Below, one piece after another: positions 43,713 through 53,719 of a stretch of DNA of 64,000 bases. The stretch is from contig NZ_KN293977.1 in the NCBI RefSeq assembly GCF_000768555.3, forward strand, positions 253,601 to 317,600, read 5' to 3'. The notes beneath the pieces are model-generated. The model did not search any database. It was not told the DNA's origin and saw only the letters and a program-made list of their open reading frames with translations. The stretch's first letter is position 1, and the number at the start of each line of letters is the position of its first letter. Source of the DNA: Roseovarius mucosus DSM 17069. Its GTDB lineage: Bacteria; Pseudomonadota; Alphaproteobacteria; Rhodobacterales; Rhodobacteraceae. A program made the position numbers and the translations under genes.

Positions 43713-46511
43713 ATGACGCTACGCTTTATCGCCCCTGTACTCATCGTGTTGGCGCTGGCCCTTCCCGCAAAGGCGCAAGAAGTCAGCGTGGTGTTGGTCA
43801 CGGATATTCTGAGCGATCGACTGCATTACCCAGTGGTGATTTCTGAAGGGCGGGGATACCGGGTGCGCTGCGAGAGCCAGTCCGATGAAGAGACGATAAT
43901 TGCCGCGTTGGGGTTCCTGATCCCTTCCAGCCAGATCGTCGATCCGACCGAGCAAAGCATCGTCGATGCGGCCCCGGCGGAGAATCCGCTGCTTTGCCCA
44001 AGCTCGGAGAATTACCCAATCACGGTCTTTGCCGCGAACACGTCGCAGGGGCTGATCCATTACCTGCAATTCAAGGCTGATATCGGCAGTGAGGCGGCGC
44101 ATGACCGGATCTATATCCCCGGCTGTGCGGCGTTGGTGGAGGCACTGAACCTTGATCTCGCCAATGCCACGTCGGGCGACCCGACATTGTTTTTTGCGGG
44201 CCGGATTCATGAGATTGCATGCCGGCCGGGGTCTGCCCCGATTGAGACGGCACCCCAGACCTTTGCCGCCTGGTGCACCAAGGGAGACCTGACGCCGGAA
44301 GAGGAGGCGACAATGCGCGCGATCCTCAATGGCACACCGGGTGGACCTGGCGCGTTGGGCAATGCGGTGGCCTGCAGGCAAGCGCAGGACTTCCTGACCG
44401 CGGTGACAAGCCGGAACCTCGACAATAGCGGCGCTCAGTCGCTGGCACCGCTAGCGACACTGTCGCATCTGAACTCGCTGTCGCTCGCGGGCAACCAGAT
44501 TTCGGATGTTTCGCCACTGGCGGGGCTGACGGCATTGCAGTTCCTGGATCTCAGCAACAACCGGATCGAAAACGTGGCCGCGCTGGCCACTTTGGTGAAC
44601 CTCACCTCGCTCAATTTGGGCGGCAATGCTATCGGGGACCTGCGGCCGATTTCGTCGCTGCCGCTGCTGCAACAACTGTCACTACCGGGTAATGTACCCG
44701 ACACCATTGCGCCGCTGCAATTTCTGACTCAGCTGACCGAGTTGGATTTGGCGCGGAACGAGCTGACCTCGGACGATATAGGTGTGCTGATTGGGCTGTC
44801 GCAGCTAACGCTGCTTGACCTTTCCAACAACGAGATCGACGACTTCAGCGCGTTGGCCAATTTCGGAAGCGAGGTGGAATTCAAGCTCTCGGGCAATCCG
44901 GCTTCCACGGGCGGACCCACAGATTTCATCACCTTCTGCGTGCAGCTGCGCGATGAGCCCACCCAGACCGGCGCCACAATCCGCGCGATGATCGAAGTCA
45001 CCGGACAAAGCACCTGTTCGGGCGCGGCAACCGCGCTTAATTCCTCGAACGCGCTGACCATCACTGGCAAGACCCTGTCGGAGCTTGGACCACTCGCGAC
45101 GCTCAGCCATCTGACATCGCTGAACCTTGCCGACAACACGATCACCGATGTCTCGGCGCTCGCCGCGCTGACGCAAATCATCACGCTTGATTTATCGAAC
45201 AACGCGATCACCGATGTGCGGCCCTTGGCTGCGCTGGAACGGTTGACCACTCTGAGCATGGCGGGAAATCCGGTGACCTTCGGCGACTACCTTTCGGCCT
45301 GTATCCTGCGCAATGAGCCGGAAACGCTGAGTGAGGCGCATCGCGCCGAGATCGGCGCGCTTTTGACAGTATCGCAGGCGCAAACATGCAAGTCGTCGGA
45401 AAGTCGGCTGAAGACTATGTCGACGATCAACCTGCGCGACCGCGGACTGAGCACGCTGGATTACATACGCGTGGCTGAAAGCGCGACGAACGTTCTGTTG
45501 GATAACAACCCCGTTGGCGAAGTGAGTAGCCTGCGGTTTCTGCAACGACTGCAATTTCTCGATGCCTCAAACACCGGGCTGGATGATGACGACAGCCTGT
45601 TGAATTTGCGCGCGCTGCGCAATCTCGACATATCTTCGAACCCGATTCAGGAGCTTTGGGCCCTGCGCAACATGTCGGAGTTGCAATCGGTCAATTTTCG
45701 CGACACCCAGATTCGCGACATCCGCGTTCTCGACGAATTGCCAAACTTGCAAAACGCGACGATGTGGAACGCGCCGGTCGTGATGAATTCGATGCTCACC
45801 TACTGCCTCGTGCACCGGTTTCAGATCGGGATGCTAGGCGACGCAAGGCGTACGGTGGATGCGATCATGGCGGTGGCCGAGGGCGCAGGCCAGAGCAGCC
45901 AGAATTGCCGGGGTGTCAACGATTGGGCGCGTAGCGTCACATCCTTGAACCTCAATGCCAAGCAGATCACCAACGTCACTCCCATCGCCGGGATGCCGGA
46001 ACTGACAAGCCTGCTTCTCTACAACAACAACATCAGGGATGTGCAGCCGATGCGGAACCTGCGCAAGCTCAAGACGCTGAACCTGGGCAAGAACCAGCTC
46101 AGCAGCATTCCGATCGTCTTTTCGCAGGACCTCGAGAACCTCTATGTGACGGAAAACCAGATCGTGAACCCAAGCGCGGTCACCCGGTACTCCAAACTCA
46201 AGAGTCTCAATCTTCGCAAGAATCGCCTGACCGTGACCAGCGGGATTTCCGGACTGCCGCAACTGACGTTCCTCGACCTGCGGGACAACAGGATCGCGCA
46301 GGTCAATCAGGTCACCCCGGTGTTGGGCAAGAACCCCTACATCAAGGGCAACCCGGTCTGTGGGATGCAAAACACCATTCTGTTATTGGTGCAGCCCTGC
46401 CAGCGAGAGCCGCAATTCATCGTCAATTCGAATTTGTTCGATCCCAACTTGGTGATCCGACGCGAATTATTACAGCCGGTGCCGATCATCATCACGCCGT
46501 CAAACCCCTGA
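43713..46511 (+). CDS. Secreted leucine-rich-repeat protein built of four cap+LRR modules
   Basis: The protein is 932 aa with signal peptide MTLRFIAPVLIVLALALPAKA. After a roughly 165-residue N-terminal domain, four modules follow. Each begins with a Cys-bounded helical cap (WCTKGDLTPEEEATM, FCVQLRDEPTQTGATI, ACILRNEPETLSEAHR and YCLVHRFQIGMLGDAR, at about residues 188, 409, 530 and 697). Each continues with several 20-22-residue internalin-type repeats (LTSLNLADNTITDVSALAAL). Internalin-like LRRs bind protein or glycan partners outside the cell. The modular reuse of the cap is unusual. The gene lies between the beta-helix-like gene and the RHS protein gene, suggesting target recognition or scaffolding for the toxin-like protein. 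Confidence 0.82.
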   Translation: MTLRFIAPVLIVLALALPAKAQEVSVVLVTDILSDRLHYPVVISEGRGYRVRCESQSDEETIIAALGFLIPSSQIVDPTEQSIVDAAPAENPLLCPSSENYPITVFAANTSQGLIHYLQFKADIGSEAAHDRIYIPGCAALVEALNLDLANATSGDPTLFFAGRIHEIACRPGSAPIETAPQTFAAWCTKGDLTPEEEATMRAILNGTPGGPGALGNAVACRQAQDFLTAVTSRNLDNSGAQSLAPLATLSHLNSLSLAGNQISDVSPLAGLTALQFLDLSNNRIENVAALATLVNLTSLNLGGNAIGDLRPISSLPLLQQLSLPGNVPDTIAPLQFLTQLTELDLARNELTSDDIGVLIGLSQLTLLDLSNNEIDDFSALANFGSEVEFKLSGNPASTGGPTDFITFCVQLRDEPTQTGATIRAMIEVTGQSTCSGAATALNSSNALTITGKTLSELGPLATLSHLTSLNLADNTITDVSALAALTQIITLDLSNNAITDVRPLAALERLTTLSMAGNPVTFGDYLSACILRNEPETLSEAHRAEIGALLTVSQAQTCKSSESRLKTMSTINLRDRGLSTLDYIRVAESATNVLLDNNPVGEVSSLRFLQRLQFLDASNTGLDDDDSLLNLRALRNLDISSNPIQELWALRNMSELQSVNFRDTQIRDIRVLDELPNLQNATMWNAPVVMNSMLTYCLVHRFQIGMLGDARRTVDAIMAVAEGAGQSSQNCRGVNDWARSVTSLNLNAKQITNVTPIAGMPELTSLLLYNNNIRDVQPMRNLRKLKTLNLGKNQLSSIPIVFSQDLENLYVTENQIVNPSAVTRYSKLKSLNLRKNRLTVTSGISGLPQLTFLDLRDNRIAQVNQVTPVLGKNPYIKGNPVCGMQNTILLLVQPCQREPQFIVNSNLFDPNLVIRRELLQPVPIIITPSNP

Positions 46512-46547
46512 TTGTCGATCCTACGTCCCAACCGAAAGGACCATGTC

Positions 46548-49500
46548 ATGACACGATTTTCCACAGCGATTTCTGTCGCCGCCATGTTCGCAATCCTACC
46601 TGCGGGCGGGTTCGCCGCTGATGACAAATCGGCCTCTTCGGTGATCCAGCTTCCATCTGCGGGCGGTACGGTCAGTCGGGAGGAAGGGGCTTTCCAGCTC
46701 AATGCCAATACCGGGTCGGCCAACTTCTCGTTGCCGCTGCCGGAGCTGCCGCAGCGCGGCAAGTTCGGTCCGGGCCTGTTCCTGAGCTACAACCAGTTCG
46801 CGGGGGACAGCGGGTCGGGGCTGGGGGTGGGATGGTCCTTTACCGCGTCGTCAGTGATCGTGAACCAGGATTTCGGCACCGCCATTCCGGGCAAGAAACC
46901 GGATGGCGATTTCTTTCACAGGCTGAGCTATCAGGGCGCGCGGCTGGTCTATCTGGGCGAAGTGGACGGATTGCCGACCTATCGCCCGGAAGTGGCCGAG
47001 GAACAAATGGTTTTCGTACGCCGTGATGCACCCTTCGAGGTGGTCGTGCTGGATCGCACCGGCGCGCAGGAGGTAATGACGCTCCCCGCCGGGTTCGAGC
47101 TGCGCATGGCGGATGGCAGCCGGATGTATTTCTCTGGTGCCGAGGGTGTGGCCGAGGGCAATTTTGAAATTGCCGAGCCCACAATAACCCGCTGGCCGCT
47201 GGTGATGAGCGTCAACACCAACCGCAACGCGGTGCACTATGAATATAAAAAGCACGCAGAACGGTCTTACCTGACCGGGGTGGCCTTTGCCGGGGGGCAA
47301 AGCCGCTATGATTTCGATCTGATCGACACGCGCGCGAGCCTTGTCAGCCATGTTGCCGGGGTACGGCAGCAAAACCCAAAGCTCTATGGCAAAGTGACAG
47401 CCAGTTTCGCGGGTGATGTCTATGACCAGTGGTGCATGGCCTTTATCGGCCGGTCGCTGAATGACAATACCGAATTTACAGTGCGCACCCATCCCGATTG
47501 CCAGGCTGTGGCCGAGGCTGACCTTGCAGGCGAGATCGATCCCAATTCGGTCAATGTGCTCGATCAGCTGCGGGCGGTCTATCGCTTTGGCAATACTGAT
47601 GGTGCTGTGCTTGCCGAAGATACACTGCGCTACCCCGACCTGCGGTTCGACTATTCGAGCTGGACGGCTGCGGAACTTGCTGAGCGGGAGCTTGTCTTTC
47701 CCGCGCCAAATCTGGCCTTTGCGGGCGATATTTCGCCGCAAAACTTGGAACTTGCCGATCTGAACATGGATGCGCTGCTCGACGTGGTGCAGACCAGCGA
47801 TACCGAAGTGACCCAGGTGTACCTAGGCGACGGGGCACTGGAATCAGCGTTCGAGACCTCGATCCCGCTGGAGTTGACGCGGACGACGGCCTCTGGCCTC
47901 ACGCGCGAGATCACTCCGAGGTTGGTTGAAAACAGGTTCCATTTCGCCGACATAACCGGTGACACCTATGCCGATATTCTGGAGATCGAGGACGGTCTGC
48001 TTCATGTCTTCAACGGCAATGCGGCGGGCGATTTCCCTTATATCGGGCGGGCCGTTCCACTTGACGGGATTTCGCCGTCTCTGTTCTCGGACGGCAATGG
48101 TCGGTTCGTGGATGTGAACCTTGATGGTCTCAGCGACATTGTTGCGACACGGCTCGATGCCAATGGCCGGACCGAGGCGCTGATTTATCTCAACCTCACC
48201 CGACGCCAGCCGGACGGGGGCCATGCGATCAACTTCGCCCGGGTTTCCAAGGTGTTGCCGATGGACAGCCAGGATGGGGGCCTCTTGGGCCGCCAGTCGA
48301 CACGGCTGACGGATGTGAATGGCGACCGATTGCCCGATCTGGTGACGATCAACGTCGCCGATCAGGGTTTTTGCATCTACGAGAACCAGGGCAACATTTT
48401 CAGCCGTGAGACGGGTGCGCTGCTCTGGGGGGATGCGCGCTTGACTGACCCAAAGTGCGGGGCAGGGCGGTTCACCGCGATCCAGGGCATGAGCCCGTCC
48501 GACAACGTTCAGTCGATGTGGTACGTGGATGCCAATGGCGATGGGGTGCGCGATTTTGCCTCGATGGGAAGCCGCACCGACGAGATTCAGATCTGGCTTG
48601 GCTTCGGTGACGGCACTTTTGCGGATGAGAGCCTGCGGCTGTCGCTCAACGCCCGGGTGCAGGTGGGCAATGCGCCCAATTCCTTTCGCTCGCGCGTGGC
48701 CGATCTGGATGCGGACGGGCAGGCGGAAATTATCGTGTTCCAACAGGCCAGTGGACCTGAGATCGCGCCGGTCGTTGTGATTGATTTCAACCGCACCACA
48801 GAGCTGCAACTGGTCAAGGCCAACCTGCTGACGGTGGTGAGTTTCGAGAGTGGGCGGCGGCACGACATCCGCTACGCGACATCCACAGACGAGATGCTGC
48901 GCGACCGCGCAGCGGGACGCGAAACCGCGACGCTACACTTTCCGGTGGTGGTGGCAAAACAGATGGTCACTTCGGAAGGTGTGGCAAACGCAGCACGGCG
49001 GGATGTGCAGGTGGAGGAGTATTTCTACCACAAGCCATTTTATGACGTGATCAACCGTCGCTTCATCGGTTTCTCCGAGGTCGAGCGCGTCACCTATGGC
49101 GACGAATTCGCGGGCGGGGCAGATACTCAGAAATCCTCGATCGCTTTCGAGCAATACTACGCCTTTGCTGATGTAACAGCCGATCTGCACCTCGCTGGCA
49201 AGCTGCGTATCCGTCAGACATACGCAGTCGATGCCGATCCCGTGCTGCTTGCCGCAGCCGCCGGGTCCGCATCGCTTGATCCGAGTGCGGTGGGGCTGCA
49301 TTCGCTGTCCACCGCGACGCGGGCACAGAAATTGCCCACACCCGGCGCGATGCTGTCGTGTGAAAGCAATACATGGAAGACAGCGCCGACCGGGATTGCC
49401 AATGTCAGCTGGCTGCGCAAGACCGAGGAAAGGCTGACCGCCGCAGCGGGGCCACAGCACGTCCAGGACCCGAGCGACACGGAGTGCGTGAACCCAGTTA

Positions 49501-52500
49501 AGACGCGCAGCTTCGCGGAATTCGACGAATTCAACTATGCGGGCCGCGAAACGGAAATCGTGGTCGAATTGACCGGCCCAGAGGGCCAGGTCATGCCCGG
49601 CTATGCCCGGGTGACGGAAACCGATTACTCAGAGGCGCGCGCAACGCTGGCGACACTTGGCATCGTCAACGCCGCATCGGCGCGGCGAACCGTGGCGGGC
49701 ACGCGCCTTCTGTCGCGGGAGCGCTTCTCCTATCTGCCAGAAAATGGCGGGCGGCTCGGGATGCGGGCAATCGACGTATTTTCCAGCCTGGCGGATGTTC
49801 CGGCAGAGATCGCCGACCGGCACAGCGCCACCCATACGCTGCTCAAGAACATGGCCTATGACAGGTTTGGCAATGTCGTGGAAATGTCCGACAATCTGTC
49901 GAAAATCGAAAGCGTGACCTTTGACGAAACCGGCACCTTGCCAACGGCGCATACCAAGTTCCACGGATCAGACGACAACCTCAACCAGATTACCACGATG
50001 GCCTATGATGGCGGGATTGCCGGACGGTTGTCTGGGCAGACCACGCCGATGGGCATGGAAATCAACTACGACTATGACTCGCTGGGCCGCAAGCTGCGCG
50101 AAGTGAGCGCGGATGGTTCGGAAAAACGTTATGCCTACCGTTTTGGGTTGGATGGCGCGCCTTCGATGATCCTGACCTCGCTGCGGCGTTACCCCTCGGC
50201 CGCCGACACGCCGGAGGGCGAAAGCGAATTCGTGCGCTCACTGGCCGCGTATAACGCGCGAGGCAATCAGTTGGCCGAGATGGAGGATGTAGCCGAAGGC
50301 GGTGTTCGGGTTTTCAAATATTCGGAATTCAACCGCAATGAGCTGCTGACCTTCCGCTGGACGCCTTACCTGACAGAATCCATGCCGGATGTCGAAGCAG
50401 CCTTTGCCTCTGAACAGGTGCCGGAACCCGAACGTCGTCACGGCAATGCCTATCGCTATGACGGGCTGGGCCGGATGATCGAGGAGACGCACCCGTCAGG
50501 CAAACATTCCACCCAGAGTTATGCGCCTTGGGGCATGACGACCATCACCACCTACGAGGACCAGCACCGGGGAGCCATGGAGGTAAGAGAGCACCGGCTG
50601 TTCAACGATGTTGGCGTCCACGCAGTGATGATCGGCGATGCACATGGCACCACGCTTGTAACCCGGTTCGACCGCGATGGCTTTGGCTATCTGACCGCGA
50701 TCCGGCTGGCAGGAGAGGAAACGCCGCGGCGGTTCCGCTTCAATTCCGTGGGAGATATGGAATTCCAGCAGATCCCGGGGCTAGGTACGCATTACTACTT
50801 CTACGATGAGCGAGGCAGACAATGGTCCAAGGCACGGATAGCCGAAGATGGCACCACTGATGTAATCGCCTTTGAGTACGACCTTCTGAACCGCAAGTTG
50901 GTTGAGAAGGTCAATGGCGAGGACCGAATTCGGTACGCCTATGACATAACCGAGCCGTTGCAGGTTGCGGCGGTCTTCGAAACGCCGATCCCGTTGCCTC
51001 TGGGTAAACACACCCGGATTGAGGTCATCGACCCCAACGGGCGCCATGACAGCGTCCAGCGCTTTGGCTGGGATGCCAATGGCCGCATGGTCCAGAACGA
51101 GATCGAGATCGCGGGCGAGGTGTTTGCCGAAAGCTTTCACCAGACGCTTGACGGGCGGATCAATCAGGCCACGGGACCTGGCGGTCTGGGCTATGACTTT
51201 GCCCTTGGGCCGGACCGGAACCTGCGGCGGGTTGCAATCACCCATCCCGATTTCAATGGGCCGGAAACGGTGATCGAGGAAATCACTTACAATCCCGAAA
51301 GTCGGATTGACCAGATTGCCTATCGCGCCGGGGCAGTGACCGAGCTGACCTATAACCGCGAAACGCTCTTCCTCGAAGAAATCGTGACTAGGACAGGTGA
51401 CGGTGCCGCGTTGCAGGACATCTCCATGACCTTCAACGGCAATGGCTCGATTACCGAGATCGTGGATCGCCTGGCGGCTGGGCCTGCGCCCGCACATGGC
51501 CATGTCGACCGGTCGGGCACTTTCCACTACGACTTTCGAAACCAACTGGTGCGGTATGTGCGTTACGGCGAGGATGCGGCGTTTGAATACACCGATGCCG
51601 GGGCCTTTTCGCGGAATGACGAAATGGCGGCGGGAGAAACCTTGGTGCCGCCCTCGGACGCCGATACGGAGCTGATCCCGATCGGTGCCTCTGCTGCGCC
51701 CTACAGCTTTGACGGTTTTGGCCAGCTGGCCGCGAGTCCGAAGGTGACCGCGACGGTATTCGATGCCTACGGGCGGCTGATCCGGGCGCAGACCTTGGAG
51801 CATGACGTGTTCTTTGGCTACGACCAGACTGGACGGAGAACGTACAAGGAGGTGGTGCCGCTCGACGAAGAGGGGACCGGAGAGCTTTACCTCTTTCCCA
51901 CCGAGACATTCCATCGCGGGCCTAAGGGGGACGAGAGCTTTGTCAATATCGGCTCCACCCGTTTGGTTCGGATGGAACACGAGACGGGGCGCTGGTTCTA
52001 CTACCTCAAGGACCATCTGGATTCCTCGGATTACGTCATGACGAGTGCTGGCGTGCCTGTGGAACAGATGCTCTACCGCGCCTATGGCACAGAGCATCAG
52101 CCCCAGATTCTGTCATCCGATTGGGCCAGCCACGAAGAGACCGTCGCCGACCAAAAGCCGCGTGAAAAGACACATCACCGCTTTACGGGCAAATATCTCG
52201 ATGATGCGACGGGGCTCTATTACTACGGGGCGCGCTACTATGATCCGGCGCTGGGGCGTTTCATCTCTCCCGATCCGCTCTATCTTAGCGACCCCGAACG
52301 CTGCGTAGGCAACACCATCGGCTGCACTCTTTTTGCATATGCCAACAACAACCCGATGTCGTTCATCGATCCCACAGGGCTGGAAGGCATCGTGCAGGGG
52401 GATGAGGCCTATAGGCGACAAGTTGAGGAAAGCCTGCAACGCGTCGATCCCACTGCGCGGGTAGATATGGAGACTGGCGAGATCAGCCAAAGCTGGCTCC

Positions 52501-52988
52501 ACGGGCTTTGGCTCGACATAAAGAGCTTTTTTACTGGTGAAACCAATTTCGACACCGGTCGAGAGCTTGTGAGCCGGATCGTAGAGGACCCGCAGACCAC
52601 CACCATCAGCTTTCAGGCCAATGCGGCTGGGGGGCAGCGAGCGGATGGTCAGCCCTTCACGTCGAGCACGCCGGGTGATATAAACTTGGTGTATGATCCA
52701 TCCTATCTGCCTGCGTTGCCAGAGTATGACGCGGCCACCGGCACAGTGTCTTACGAGACGCCCGATCCGGGCGTGGTGTTGGGCCATGAGTTGATCCACG
52801 CCACTCATGGAATGCGCGGCGATGTCGGGTCGGCAATCGTGAACTACACTGGTCTGGACGGATCGCCGCAGACTGAATGGCACGAGGAGATCCGGACCAC
52901 AGGTGTGGGCGGCGTGAACAGCCCTGACGACATCACCGAAAACGACCTGCGCGAGATGCTTGGGATCAACCCGCGCAATCACTACTAG
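46548..52988 (+). CDS. Giant SpvB/FG-GAP/RHS-repeat protein with a C-terminal HExxH (M91-like) protease domain; Tc toxin B-C fusion type
   Basis: The protein is 2,146 aa with signal peptide MTRFSTAISVAAMFAILPAGGFA. Order: SpvB-like N-terminal domain (about 25-300; FGPGLFLSYNQFAGDSGSGLGVGWSF), FG-GAP/VCBS-type beta-propeller repeats (about 390-760; DLNMDALLDVVQTSD, DVNGDRLPDLV), and YD/RHS repeats (about 1130-1890; YDYDSLGRKL, YRYDGLGRM). The RHS core end is YYYGARYYDPALGRFISPDPLY, and DPTGLEG (about 1941) marks the usual cargo boundary. The last about 200 residues carry HELIH at 2080-2084 and a downstream EEIRTTG, the pattern of the M91 (NleD/HopH1) zinc protease family. Unusually, it has a Sec signal. 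ATG 46548 is preferred to the upstream TTG at 46512. Confidence 0.88.
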   Translation: MTRFSTAISVAAMFAILPAGGFAADDKSASSVIQLPSAGGTVSREEGAFQLNANTGSANFSLPLPELPQRGKFGPGLFLSYNQFAGDSGSGLGVGWSFTASSVIVNQDFGTAIPGKKPDGDFFHRLSYQGARLVYLGEVDGLPTYRPEVAEEQMVFVRRDAPFEVVVLDRTGAQEVMTLPAGFELRMADGSRMYFSGAEGVAEGNFEIAEPTITRWPLVMSVNTNRNAVHYEYKKHAERSYLTGVAFAGGQSRYDFDLIDTRASLVSHVAGVRQQNPKLYGKVTASFAGDVYDQWCMAFIGRSLNDNTEFTVRTHPDCQAVAEADLAGEIDPNSVNVLDQLRAVYRFGNTDGAVLAEDTLRYPDLRFDYSSWTAAELAERELVFPAPNLAFAGDISPQNLELADLNMDALLDVVQTSDTEVTQVYLGDGALESAFETSIPLELTRTTASGLTREITPRLVENRFHFADITGDTYADILEIEDGLLHVFNGNAAGDFPYIGRAVPLDGISPSLFSDGNGRFVDVNLDGLSDIVATRLDANGRTEALIYLNLTRRQPDGGHAINFARVSKVLPMDSQDGGLLGRQSTRLTDVNGDRLPDLVTINVADQGFCIYENQGNIFSRETGALLWGDARLTDPKCGAGRFTAIQGMSPSDNVQSMWYVDANGDGVRDFASMGSRTDEIQIWLGFGDGTFADESLRLSLNARVQVGNAPNSFRSRVADLDADGQAEIIVFQQASGPEIAPVVVIDFNRTTELQLVKANLLTVVSFESGRRHDIRYATSTDEMLRDRAAGRETATLHFPVVVAKQMVTSEGVANAARRDVQVEEYFYHKPFYDVINRRFIGFSEVERVTYGDEFAGGADTQKSSIAFEQYYAFADVTADLHLAGKLRIRQTYAVDADPVLLAAAAGSASLDPSAVGLHSLSTATRAQKLPTPGAMLSCESNTWKTAPTGIANVSWLRKTEERLTAAAGPQHVQDPSDTECVNPVKTRSFAEFDEFNYAGRETEIVVELTGPEGQVMPGYARVTETDYSEARATLATLGIVNAASARRTVAGTRLLSRERFSYLPENGGRLGMRAIDVFSSLADVPAEIADRHSATHTLLKNMAYDRFGNVVEMSDNLSKIESVTFDETGTLPTAHTKFHGSDDNLNQITTMAYDGGIAGRLSGQTTPMGMEINYDYDSLGRKLREVSADGSEKRYAYRFGLDGAPSMILTSLRRYPSAADTPEGESEFVRSLAAYNARGNQLAEMEDVAEGGVRVFKYSEFNRNELLTFRWTPYLTESMPDVEAAFASEQVPEPERRHGNAYRYDGLGRMIEETHPSGKHSTQSYAPWGMTTITTYEDQHRGAMEVREHRLFNDVGVHAVMIGDAHGTTLVTRFDRDGFGYLTAIRLAGEETPRRFRFNSVGDMEFQQIPGLGTHYYFYDERGRQWSKARIAEDGTTDVIAFEYDLLNRKLVEKVNGEDRIRYAYDITEPLQVAAVFETPIPLPLGKHTRIEVIDPNGRHDSVQRFGWDANGRMVQNEIEIAGEVFAESFHQTLDGRINQATGPGGLGYDFALGPDRNLRRVAITHPDFNGPETVIEEITYNPESRIDQIAYRAGAVTELTYNRETLFLEEIVTRTGDGAALQDISMTFNGNGSITEIVDRLAAGPAPAHGHVDRSGTFHYDFRNQLVRYVRYGEDAAFEYTDAGAFSRNDEMAAGETLVPPSDADTELIPIGASAAPYSFDGFGQLAASPKVTATVFDAYGRLIRAQTLEHDVFFGYDQTGRRTYKEVVPLDEEGTGELYLFPTETFHRGPKGDESFVNIGSTRLVRMEHETGRWFYYLKDHLDSSDYVMTSAGVPVEQMLYRAYGTEHQPQILSSDWASHEETVADQKPREKTHHRFTGKYLDDATGLYYYGARYYDPALGRFISPDPLYLSDPERCVGNTIGCTLFAYANNNPMSFIDPTGLEGIVQGDEAYRRQVEESLQRVDPTARVDMETGEISQSWLHGLWLDIKSFFTGETNFDTGRELVSRIVEDPQTTTISFQANAAGGQRADGQPFTSSTPGDINLVYDPSYLPALPEYDAATGTVSYETPDPGVVLGHELIHATHGMRGDVGSAIVNYTGLDGSPQTEWHEEIRTTGVGGVNSPDDITENDLREMLGINPRNHY

Positions 52989-53050
52989 CAGGCCGGGCGC
53001 CGGAATTGGAGGAGCGGCGCTTGTGCCTCTCCCGGAAAAGGAGTTAGACG

Positions 53051-53707
53051 ATGTCGAGAACCTCAACCAAAGGTCGAAATTGGGCTGCGGCGGCACTGAT
53101 CGGCGCGGTCGCGCTCGGGCCTGGCACGGGAGGCATGGTCATGGCGACCCCACTTGCCGAACCATTGGACATTTCCGCGGAATTTCTGTCGGACATCGAA
53201 GGTGCGCCTGATTGGCTCCGCGGTGCGATGGCGGGCCTGGGGGCGCCCGAGGGCTGGTCGATGACCCGAGACGCCATCGTCGTGAGCGAGGTCGAGGCGC
53301 TGCGCGCCCTCAACCGCATCCGTGCGTTTCGCAAGGCAGTCAGGGGCGGCACCGGGGCGATCTGGCTGTCACTGCCGGTGGCCGACGAGATGGGCGCAAT
53401 GCGTGACTGCGTGACGCCTTGGGCGACGCAACTGATCCCCGACCTAGATGCCAATGACTTCGGCCAGAGCTTTGCCCTGTCGATGCTGCGCACTGATCAA
53501 CCCGAAGCTTGTCTGATCGACCTGGGTGCCGATAATCCTTGGACAGGGTTAGATCGCGCCGCTCTGCGTGGCTATTTCGATGATTCCGGCGATCTCGCGG
53601 TCGACCATGTGAACCTCAACGAAAACGCGGTGTTCGTCCGCGCCCTGATCGAGGCAGGCTATCTCGTCACAAAAGGCAGCGTGTCGGGACGGCTGCGCGT
53701 GGAATAG
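53051..53707 (+). CDS. Small exported protein of unknown function, possible immunity or partner protein of the RHS toxin
   Basis: The protein is 218 aa; AGGAG lies 7 bases before the ATG. A signal-peptide-like N-terminus (RNWAAAALIGAVALGPGTGGMVMA) is followed by a mixed alpha/beta domain with two cysteines (MRDCVTPW, EACLIDL). No family was recognised. It comes 62 bases after the RHS gene, where an immunity gene is expected, and its probable export would suit an effector that acts in the periplasm. Nothing in the sequence shows binding to the protease domain. The gene ends 12 bases before the tRNA-Cys gene on the other strand. Confidence 0.65.
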   Translation: MSRTSTKGRNWAAAALIGAVALGPGTGGMVMATPLAEPLDISAEFLSDIEGAPDWLRGAMAGLGAPEGWSMTRDAIVVSEVEALRALNRIRAFRKAVRGGTGAIWLSLPVADEMGAMRDCVTPWATQLIPDLDANDFGQSFALSMLRTDQPEACLIDLGADNPWTGLDRAALRGYFDDSGDLAVDHVNLNENAVFVRALIEAGYLVTKGSVSGRLRVE

Positions 53708-53719
53708 CGCGCAGCATAA

